From NCBI GenBank assembly GCA_037043455.1, contig JAWPHD010003257.1, forward strand, positions 124,001-188,000: a DNA stretch of 64,000 nucleotides, written 5' to 3'. Positions 26,001 through 38,000 of the stretch are shown piece by piece. The notes beneath the pieces are model-generated. The model had not been told where the DNA came from. It did not search any database and saw only the letters and a program-made list of their open reading frames with translations. How positions within the stretch are numbered: the first letter of the stretch is position 1; every line of letters begins with the position of its first letter. Made by a program: the position numbers and the translations under genes. This stretch comes from Cyrtodaria siliqua (taxonomy: Eukaryota; Mollusca; Bivalvia; Adapedonta; Hiatellidae).

Positions 26001-29000
26001 TGGTTCTTTTATTAAATTCCTGAAAAACAACAACAACAAAACAAGACGTTTTAATTTTATATAAAATACGAAAACTAATAGGACAAATGTTGCACTCTAA
26101 GATAATCACATTTATAGCATCTATAAAAGCTGCATTTATTTCAAGAGACTTTCTACGACTTTTGTTACAGTTCCATTTCTCTCATAAACACTTACCTCTA
26201 AATGTATCACATAACACAATATTAGTCAGACTCAGTACCATGATTTTTTTGTTAATTTTCTAAAACTAATGATGTTTTGCTGGTTTGGAGCAATAATGTG
26301 ATTTTTTAAATTAAAATTGTATAAAAATGTTTTCTCCCAAGTAAATTTACATCAGGCATTTAAATTGATAAGCGACTATAATTTGCCTTGTTTCAAGTGC
26401 TTTGCTAAAAAAAAGTTATTTGAACCCAAAATTTGACCTTGACCGTGACACTGACCTTTATAAATTGGTTTGATGATTGCCATGAAGGGTATATATACAG
26501 AATGTTTGATGAAGAAATGAAAACATTTACATATTAACTTTTTGTGTTGGAAGCGAAGCAGAACGATGGACAATATGATCTCTTATAGGTCACATCAGAA
26601 TTAATGTCTCACCAAAGATAACTCACGCGCGAACAAATTTTGTAACTGAAGCATGGTAAGTCTACAAGAAATTACATCTAAAACCTTAAATATCTTAACT
26701 GTGCATTTACTTTTCTGCTAACTATACAAGAAAAGTGAAAGGAATATAAATGTTGATAAGCAGCTTACATGATGGTTACATCATCTACAAGTATATCACA
26801 ACCGTATGCTGCGCAGGATATCGTCTGGCCCATACCATCGTCTACTATCTTGGATGTCAGATAGTCGGTCCAGCACTCCGAACAGAATCGGTGACCACAT
26901 TCTAGCCCAGTCATCTCCTGCAGACAAAAACAGAATCAATCATAGAATAAGTCGACAGTTTTGAAAGTAATCGGTTCAACGTTTAGGAAGAAATTCGACA
27001 ATTATATCACACACCATATTGTTGCTTCATCTTTTTCGTTTTTTCTTTTTATTATGAGTTTTTGTATATTATATGTACCAAATTAAAAAAATATATATTT
27101 AAGGACTACCGGTATTCCATTAAAACTTACATGGAACCCCAGGAAGGCACTTTTGAAATTGAACACTCACCTATTGATGCAAAATTGAGTTTAAAGAACC
27201 AAATTAAGAAAAATAAGGTGTATATGTTTATTAAATTGTTTCCTGACGTTCCTGGTAAGTTTTAATGGAATAAAACTATCTAGTTTTAATAAAATAAAAC
27301 TATCTATCAGATAACGTAATTAGTAATACAAAATGAAATAGCATATAATATTCATCTTGTTTTAATGTTTGCCAAAATATGTAAAGTAAAAGACTTCAGA
27401 GAGATCAATGACCATGCCCAATGTTATACTGGAATAAGATAAAACTGTATCACTTTATGGTCTGATTTTATTGAAACCTTTACAACAATTATAACCATAT
27501 CCGTGCATAAAACTCACCATTTTTAACTAGAGCTGTCACCTTTTAAGGGCGACAAATATACCCCCGCTACCAGTACCCAACCATTCACCACCCTACCGTC
27601 TTGAGTACAGATTGAATGGAATGGGATTTTCATGATCAGGTAATGGTGGCATTGACCTTTGACCTACTGACCTCAAAACCAATAGGGCCATCTTTTCATC
27701 TGATATTTGTTTCAGGGGGAGAGGTGTTATGGAGCGGACAATATTTTTCATTACGAGGTCCCAGTGACCTTGACCTTTGACCTACTGACCTCAAAATCAA
27801 TAGGGGTCGTCCTCTCACCATAGACAGTTCACCTATAAAGTTTTATGAGATTTGCTTCGGGGGACAGGAGTTATGGAGCAAACAAGGTTTTTCATTATTG
27901 GGTGCTGGTGATCTTCACCTACTGACCTCAAAATCAATAGGCTTCGTCCTCTCACCACAGTTAGTTCACCTATGAAGTTTCATGAGATTTGCTTCAGGGG
28001 AGAGGAGTTATGGAGAGGACAAGGTTTTTCATTATCGGGTCCCTGTGACCTTGACCTTTGCCCTACTGATCTCAAAATCTATAGGGGTCGTCCTCTCACC
28101 ACAGGCAGTTCACCTATAAAGTTTTATGAGATTTGTTTCGGGGGACAGGAGTTATGGAGCAAACAAGGTTTTTCATTATTGGGTGCTGGTGATCTTGACC
28201 TACTGACCTCAAAATCAATAGGCTTCGTCCTCTCACCACAGTTAGTTCACCTATGAAGTTTCATGAGATTTGCTTCAGGGGACAGGAGTTATGGAGAGGA
28301 CATGGTTTTCATTATCGGGTCCCTGTGACCTCGACCTTTGCCCTACTGATCTCAAAATCTATAGGGGTCGTCCTCTCACCACAGGCAGTTCACCTATAAA
28401 GTTTTATGAGATTTGCTTTGGGGGACAGGAGTTATGGAGCAAACAAGGTTTTTCATTATTGGGTGCTGGTGATCTTGACCTACTGACCTCAAAATCAATA
28501 GGCTTCGTCCTCTCACCACAGTTAGTTCACCTATGAAGTTTCATGAGATTTGCTTCAGGGGACAGGAGTTATGGAGAGGACATGGTTTTCATTATCGGGT
28601 CCCTGTGACCTCGACCTTTGCCCTACTGATCTCAAAATATATAGGGCTCGTCCTCTCACCACAGGCAGTTCACCTATAATGTTTCATGAAATTTGCTTCA
28701 GGGGGAGAGGAGTTATGGAGCAGACAATGTTTCTCATAATCGGGTCCCGGTGACCTTTGATCTACTGACTCAAAATCAATAGGGGTAATCCTCTCATCAC
28801 AGGCAGGACAGGGTGAAACCAGTAAAACAATATCATGCGGATAAAGTCATTTTTTCTAATCATGGTCTTGAACTTTCGGTGCTTTGTCAACATTTTTGAT
28901 TACATTTCATTTATATACTTTGTGAGTTTTCTGTATGGATGGGTGCTTATAAAGGTTTATTCCATTGAAATACAGTGATTGTTTAGGCAGGCATTGTGCT

Positions 29001-32000
29001 GTGTCTTCAGAAACCTTGTTGAAATATTTTGCGCATTGTCAAAGTCACCTATTATCTTACATGTATTGAAAGACTTCAAACATGGCGAAAATCCATAGTA
29101 ATTCACTTTAATATCATTCACAACAGGATGAAAGTAATTAGTTTTTAATATTTAATGGAAATAACTCTGTAAAGTGTGCATCCAATTTCGCCCAACACCC
29201 AAGATCTGGTTAAAAGAAAAGGTCAAACCAAACGTTGTTCTAAATCGACTAACATTTACTATGCAAATGTATCACCCTCACAAATTCAATTTTCCTAATT
29301 AAAAAAATAAGCTGGACCTAATAAGCCTTGATAATACAAACTTGTTAACACAAACTTGGTAAACACAAGACTTGATAACACAAACTTGATCAAGCTGGAC
29401 ACAAGACTTGAAATCATAAACTTGATCAAGCTGGACATGAGATTTGATAACACAAACTTGATAACACAAACTTGATCAAGCTGGACACAAGACTTGAAAA
29501 ACAAACTTGATCAAGCTGCAGGGCTTCCACTAAGGTTCAAATCTAGGAAGTTGGAACTTCCTGTGTATCAAATTTGGAAGTTCATGGGGAAAATTTAGGA
29601 AGTTCCAGTGTTTGGGCATGGCATTCATAGTCTTTGAGTCAGTGATTCCACGTGGTAGTGAGGGAAACAACACATCTAAATTGTTAAAAAGAAAAAAAGG
29701 ATAATTATAATCATATATATGTTTATAAAAGAAAATATTTGATGACCTCATTATATAAACGATTTCAAACTAAAAATACTTAATTTCCCTTTGCGTGCCA
29801 TACCCCACCCACAAGTTTTATACAGTAAATTACATTTTGCAAACAGTTTTCAATTTATCAGTCCAGGAAAGCTTTTAAATTGGCATACATTAATGAAAGG
29901 TATGTAACACTGTCAAGTGTAGGAATAAATGTAACAGATTCTTTAATTTATTATCAAAGCAATCGATTGTTTTTGCCAGTGATAATTGTTTTTGCCAGTG
30001 ATAATTTCACTTCCGTGTTTAGTCTCCATTTGCGAAGAGTTCTCTCCCCTAGGTTAGAGATTATTAAATATTGTTTGTCGTACTTCGTTTCTATTTGTAA
30101 CTTTGATAAATACATAGAAAAATGACACAAAGATATAAAAGAAATAGCCTTAAAAGTATAATCTGTGTAAGGAGTTTCAACTTTGTGGTTAATAAATATA
30201 AATTAAGCAATTTGGCGTTCATTTTGTGAAATGCGCAGCTAGGCCATTTATCTAATTAACACGCTCTCCTCTCACCAGTCATGCGTGTGACCCTTGATAA
30301 AAACTGGACAAAACCGGATTTACCTGTCAATTACAGGCTCCACTGAGTTTTAATTGCTTTACAACTTGTTACGTCGGCAGTCTCAAATGAAATTAGATTA
30401 GATGGGCGGGGCTATAATCGGTAATTTACAGATTATGGGACGTCCGTAGTGAACGATCGCGGCGTACTTTGAAGTTTTTGGAAGTACACTGTACGCCTTT
30501 GATGTTAATTTTCGCCGTACAACTACGATTTTTGGACGTAATTTACGGCCGTACGCCCATTAACGGAAGCCCTGCAAGCTGGACAAAAGACTTGGTAACA
30601 TGAATTTGACACAACACTTGATAACACAATACTTGATAACATAAACTTGATAACACAATACTCAAAAACAAACACTGACCAAGCTGGACACAAGACTTGA
30701 TAACACAATACTCAAAAACAAACACTGACCAAGCTGGACACAAGACTTGATAACACAATACTCAAAAACAAACACTGACCAAGCTGGACACAAGACTTGA
30801 TAACACAATACTCAAAAACAAACACTGACCAAGCTGGACACAAGACTTGATAACACAATACTCAAAAACAAACACTGACCAAGCTGGACACAAGACTTGA
30901 TAACACATATGTGATAACACAGACTTGATAACACAATACTTAATAACATAAACTTGATAATACTCGAAACAATACCTGATAACACAAGACTTGATAACAC
31001 AAGACCCGATAACACAATACTTAATAACACAAACTTGATCAAGCTGGACATAAGACTTGACAACACCCCACCCCACCCCAATGATGTTTTTTATAATTGA
31101 TAAATTTAAGAAAATGTTGTTTGAAGAGTTTTACAACCAGTGACAATTGTGATCTTAATTTTAACTAATTACACGAAACATTTTCCTAAATAATATGTAA
31201 TATAATTTATATCATATCTGCTCACCTTAGTTGGTTTCGTAAAACAGCAGATCTCGCACACAAGTTCTCCCGTAGAGGTGGATGGGGAACTTCTGGTAGT
31301 TCTCTGAAATGGCGGATACATTAATAGAAAGTACAAGACATGTCTGATTTCATTTTTTTCTAAGAAAAAACCAATTTCCTTTTAACTCTTTATTCAAATC
31401 CAACACTTAAAAAAGGAATGATAAATACAACTTCTGTTAGTAAAAAATTAAAATTCAATGCTTAAATGGACACATGACAACTTAAACTATTTATCTAGCA
31501 CAAGTTAAGAACTTTCATTTACCTAGTATCAATTTTATACATCAGGCTTTCGAAGGGGTCAAGAGGTGCGACTTAGAATTGACTATTTAATGACATATCC
31601 TATTCTAAAGGGCAAAAACCTATTGCAGGAGTCTGTCTATAAATGACACTTGTCTGCAAGGAAATTATTTCTGTACAGTAATAATTATTGGTTATTTGAT
31701 TTGTATTGGGATATATGCACGAGTTCTTTTGCGTATTAATATTACGCGACTTTAGGAGCGCAATATTTATTCATGAGCAAAAAATGCGTGCAAATATAAT
31801 ATCCCAATATAAATCTAATATTTTTTTTTACTGAATACGCATTTTTAAATTAGAGAAATAAAATAGGTTGTAACATTTAATTTTCATCAAAAACATTTAT
31901 TTGAAACAGATATATTGTCATTACATAATGGGAATTTTCACAATGACAACATTGTTTACATCACGCGACATACTTTCTTTGACATGAACAGGAAATTGCA

Positions 32001-35000
32001 CCTATCACGAACAAGTATACATTATACACCCAATATGACTTTACTACATATATTGACGTTTCCTCCTACCTCGAAAGTAAACAGAGCTTGTAAATGCGTA
32101 TGCAATAATACATGCTATCCTAGATTACACACCAGGGTTATTAGGGCCATTCCATTAAAACATACCCGGGATTCCAAAAAGGCAGTTTAATAAACATCTA
32201 TGACTGACCTTATTTTCTGAAATTCGGTTCTTTAAACTTGATTTTCCATCTAAGGGTAGGTGTTCAATAACAATTTCCTTTCTGGGGTCTCAAGCATGTT
32301 TTATTGGAATAGTCTTTAGTACATTTCAAGTGGATTTCATTCAAAATCTACGTTAAATTCAAACTTCTGACGCGAACAACGTGGCAACACCATATTTTGA
32401 CATGTTTACCGTGAACTAGAACACTTTTAAAATTTAAGATTCTTCCAAAAAAAGCCTGATGTATAACCCCCTTAAAGGGACACTGTCCGTAACTTTTAGC
32501 TTATAAAACACACTAATTACGTTCACAAACATTACACACTAAACATTATTGAATATTTACCAATTAAATGCAAGATTGTTTAGCAGAATTCAATCGCAGT
32601 ACACAAAAAGAAGTACCGCTTTTTGCATTTGAACTCGCAGCCTCGACTAAAATTACACTTGTGGGTAATAATAGTGAGCGCGCGATAGTCGACGTCGCTC
32701 CTGACTGAGCTAAGCGGGCTATACATATTACGCAATACATACTATGTAGAAAACCTAATGCGCTAATGCAAGTCACGTGATCAGCAGAAAAGGTAAATAA
32801 TGTGGGTCAAATAATAATTAAAACTTCCTTTTTTTCAAATTCACAAATGTATTAGTACAGACACCTTTCGGTCTAGGCTCAAGTTTTCATGTATATACAT
32901 TTCACTGAATAAAAGTCAGACAGTTATTTATTTATGCTCAATATCTGCTAACTTACGGACAGTGTTCCTTTAAACGTGTTTCCGTATACACTACTCAACT
33001 TTTATAATAGGTTAGCCAGTCTTTTTTTGAAAATAACACGAATACTAACAAGAAATGTCACAGTAAAGTGACAAATGCCCCCAAAGTGTCCTTTAACTGA
33101 AATTTCCCTTAACTGACACAAAGGAGTTGAGTAGACTTGCGTACCCGTTTTTGACCTATGAACTGCAAGTGTGACCTTGACCTTTGAGGTACGGACCTGG
33201 GTTTTGCGTGCGACATATCTTGTTATAGTGATCACTTGTGCCAAGTTATTTAAAAATCCCTGCAGGGGTTGTGACGTTACTGTCCAGACACAAAAATGGG
33301 TACCTGTTTTTGACCTATGAACTGCAAGTGACCTTGACCTTTGAGGTACTGAGCTGGGTTTTGCATGCGACACATCGTTTGTTATGGTGATCACTTGTGC
33401 CAAGTTATTTAAAAATCCCTGCAGGGGTTGTGACGTTACGGTCCGGACACGAAATTGTGTACCTGTTTTTGACCTATGAACTGCAAGTGACCTATGAACT
33501 GCAAGTGACCTTGACTTTTGCGGTACAGACCTGGGTTTTGCGCGTGACACATCGTCTTGTTATGGTGATCACTTGTGCCAAGTTAATTAAAAATCCATGC
33601 AGGGATTTTGAAGGTACAGTTCAGACACAAACTGCGGACTGATGGACGGACGGATGGTGCGATTACTATATGCCCCATAAAAACTGGAAATCACTGAAAC
33701 ACATGCCAATAATTTATTAAGTTTATCAACAAGGTTTTAGTCCAATCAAGGCAGATTAAGTTTTATAAATCAATATTTGTTAAACTACGCGTTAAAATTT
33801 CAAATGAAAATATTTATTATTAAAACATATATTATTAAAACATATATAATTCCTTGAAGGTGTACCGGAAGTTAATCAAATCCCATTGAGTCCAATGCAA
33901 TACTGTCCAAGCATTTTTCAAAATGAAATTCAAACTAAGATTCACTTACATGTTCTTAGTCATGAGACCTGCCTCTCTAGAAAACTGCTGTAGTAGGGGT
34001 CATGTGGCATATAAGAAAATAAAATTCTGATCTCTGTTGACACCGTGAACAAACTGCATTCATTAGGCATCTATTAAATGTGTTCTACTTTCACTTTCAA
34101 AACTTTCAAGTTAATAAATAAAATCATCATACAACCATGCAAATGGTTCTTAGCTATCACAAACAAGTCAGTAGTCATTTCAGCCAGAAAAACAGGCCTT
34201 AAATACTCAAAAATGCTTTTTATCACAAAAAAAGTTAGGGGTTATATATTTGGGAACTCCTTTCGACTACACCAGGCATGAATACCACATTGATTTACTT
34301 CCTGTATACCTTGAAAAGTGACCTATTATAAAAGTTGAGTTGTGTATTTAATAAACAGAGGATCTTACATGAGTACTCATTATTGAATTTAATAAACAAG
34401 TTGGCAAAATGATATAATGCGAGGCTCTTGCCGAGCATTATATCATTTTTGCTACGAGTTTAATAAATTTAATAATGAATGAGAATGAATGTTAGATTCT
34501 ATTTATCACATAACTTATGTCACATTACGTCAAAAAACGTACATGACGTCATTAAGGTTATGTTATACCACTAGTGGAATATCGAAAAAAAATGGTGTTA
34601 TTACACTCCCACACCACGTTATGTGATAAAAGGGAATACAACATAACGCCAGTACTTAGATATCTCTGCTCTACTGCTGATGTCAGAGTATACTGACAAT
34701 AGGTTTACATTTTAATACAGTTTTGTCTGTTACATGCTCTATAATACAGCTGTACGGGCTACTGTTTGTCGGAGGTATCTTATGTTTTATTGGGTAAAGT
34801 GGATCAATGACTGACAACTGACGTCATGTTAATTTAGGGCTGGCGTGGCGCAGTCGGTAGGGCGGTCGATTTGTAACCGGAGGCCCCGGGTTCAATCCTC
34901 CGTGGTGCCACTGAGTTCCGTCGGTGTGTTCTTGGGCAAGACACTTTCCCTTAGTCTCGTCCTTCGGATAGGGACGTTAACCGGGCAGTCCCGTGTATCG

Positions 35001-38000
35001 GTCTTTCCTCCGAGCACGTTAAAGAACCATAGGAATCTATTCGATAATAAGAGTAGGGCACAGTTCCCGGATTCCTATGTATCCTTCCCCTCTCTCTGGG
35101 GCGGCTCTAAATAACCTATACTGTGTTGATGAGCCGTTAAACAACATTCAATTAAATTCATGTTGATTTGTGTTTTTTCTCTCAATATTTTCTTTGCTAT
35201 ACTACCATAGGTTAAAGTATAGTTTGGTGCAATACAGGTAAGAATCAAATTAGTTATATGCAAAAAACATTTTGGTTTGAAGTATTTGAAGAATTATTAT
35301 TAATGATTTGAATATGTGCAAGCTATGTAGGAAAACTAACATGACGTAGCAAGTTTTCAGACAAAACAATCAATGTCCTTTTAAAAGTAAGTGAGATAAA
35401 ATGTACCTTTGCTGGTCTAGCATCCTTCGAGCTTCTGTAAGGGCTAACTACATGAGCTTCGGAGAATAGGCTGTCTTGGTCGCCGTCATAATACCTTTAG
35501 TTAGATAAATGTATAAATTTAAGGTCATCCTTATCGTTCCAGAATGTATGACACATAGCTATTGTCATTAAGGACAGATATGCAGTTTGTTGAAGACATA
35601 AAAAAGGTTAAAGGAGCTATCCCACCAACAACAGCCAAAATTTACCACTAACATGTATGTACACTGTTTCTAAACCTATTTCCGTCAAGATATACAAGAT
35701 ATATATCCCATATTTTGAGAATTCAAGTTCTGTAGACACAGTATAAACAGCTTTTACCAGCCAGGTCAAACCCCAAGACAAGAGCTTCGATTTAAGAGTT
35801 ACCAACTCAAAATGCACATATTCTATCATGGGTATTTCAAGAACCCTTGAATAAACCTATACTTTTAATCAGCACATATACGTCGAGTTTTGATGAACAT
35901 TTTGCAGTGTAATTTTGCCGTTATTTGGTGGGTTAGTTTCTTAAGGGAATGTGAAGATCTAAAAATAAACTATAACCCTAACCTTTAAAGGGACACACGG
36001 CAATCTTGAAGTATCTGAAATGGATCTCGGATGTATATATCCAGTATCATTTTTACTTTTACCCTAGTTGCATTTAAATAAATCAAATTTTAAGTATTCA
36101 CTATTTCGTCTTATTATACTATAAGTTTTAATATATTATTGGTGCAATAATATCAAAAATTAGTAATATGCAAAAACAAATGACTTAATATAATTCTTAT
36201 AATTAACATTAATGATTAAACAAATGCAATTTATGTAGTAAAACTAACGGGACGCCGCGAGTTTTAAACAAATCAAGATTGCCCTGTGTCCCTTTAAATA
36301 CTGGTGTGGTTATGCGGCTGTTGCCATAATGTTTAAATAGATAAATGACACAAAAATTGTAATAAAAACTTTTGGCAAGTGCCTTTTTTTGTGGGTAGGC
36401 AGTTTCCCCCAAAGCTGACCATGTATAATAATGACAACCTTGATATTTTAAAGAAACAAATATCATAGAAATCTTGAAATTTAAAATGTCAAGACGTACA
36501 CAGTCATGGAGCTGACAAGAACCTGGGAAACAATACAATTTAGGAAGGTTAAATAAGTCAGCATGCCATTTATACGAGACTATAGTTTGATGACATATTA
36601 AAATGCAAGTGCCTAAATCACTAATCACATACAACTTGTGATAATGTTGTTTACCTTTCCATTAGCTTCTCTTTGTCCCATCTGAAGTGGTTGAGTAATA
36701 TTCTCGTTATTGTTGATGGAATCTGAAATGACAATATTGTCATGTCAATATAATGGAAAACTATCTTTTGTTTTAACTTACATACATGTAGTGTGCCTAA
36801 GCTAGTGAATTATAGTCAGAACTTGAAGACTTAGGGTGTGCCAAATAATTTACTTACAAGCAGTATTTTCTTGCACACCGGATAAGGCTATCGACGTTTT
36901 ACATGGGGGATGGAAAGGCTTATCTTTATAGGTAAAGATAAAAGTCACGTGTGCACCAACATCCAGTATGCAGGAAAACATGCAAGTTGTTAGTAGCTGG
37001 CAGCAACAGCGCACAACATGTCTCTGATATGCAAGAAAAAGAATCTTTCATGGGTATCCGGTGAAGATTGGGAATTCCAACCCTCTGTATGTGTTTTAAT
37101 CGGAGCCTCGGTTCTGATAAAAACACTTATACCTCGGGTTGGAATTCCCAATCTTCACCGGATACCCATGAAAGATTCTTATAATCTATACAATGTGCAA
37201 AGAGCAAATCTCATGAGTTGTGCCTTGGAGACATTTTTTTAATGGATAATCTTAAGGCTTAAATGGATATCTCTCTTAACTCTTGCATAAATGTATCCAT
37301 AACAACATTTCAAAAGTTACAGAGGAAGTGTTGTTTTCCCCACTACCCTGTAATCCACAATTTTTCCCCCCCACCCTCCATTTTTTTTCAGCCGCAAGTT
37401 TTCAAATTTGGGCATGCATACCACGGCTGTAAGATTGGCTACCTGATAAACTGCCAGGCATGAAGGCACAACCATGATCAGTATCTATCTACTAAAACCA
37501 ACATGACTTTCATGATGTAAACTTGCCTCAACGTCAAGATTTTTTTCAGGCTAATTTGTTATTGAACTGAAAAAACAAAAAAAATATCACTGTAAGTGAC
37601 AAATGCCCCTGAAGTGACCTTTGACCTCTAAGTATCAGGGCTCGCACTGGGATGCGCAAATGGCGCCAAATGCGCATAAGAATGAAATGTGGTGCAAGAA
37701 AAAACAAATTTGTGAAAGTGATTTGCGCAAAAGAATCAAAATCCTTTTTTTTCTTCTTCAATTACACAAGCATTTTAGACCCAGACAGCGTTAATTATTT
37801 GTAAAGATGACACTCGAAGCGAGTAAAAAAACGATACCCAGTCTAACATGCATCTTACGCATGAACAATTGACTATTGGACCACAGTGACCAGTGACTCA
37901 ATAAACATCCTGTAATCCTGTCTCAAGCCCCCAGCTGTGAAATACCTACATGTTTGCTAATTAGTGTTTGTTAGTTCGATAATTGGCATGACCATTGTCC

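Noticed and set aside
30575..31065. Regular repeats considered as a CRISPR array
   Set aside because: Units are contiguous with no unique spacers, and the context is eukaryotic.
32600..32725. tRNA-like sequence considered as a tRNA gene
   Set aside because: Acceptor stem and anticodon arm do not pair properly and it lies inside a MITE; likewise the SINE heads at 9240-9297, 17240-17325 and 22590-22672.
33002..33550. 182-codon minus-strand ORF
   Set aside because: Translation of the family G array; internal peptide repeats every ~47 residues.
36209..36634. 141-codon minus-strand ORF in ARIH1 intron 2
   Set aside because: Overlaps a TTAA MITE end, no recognisable domain, and not needed for the ARIH1 frame.
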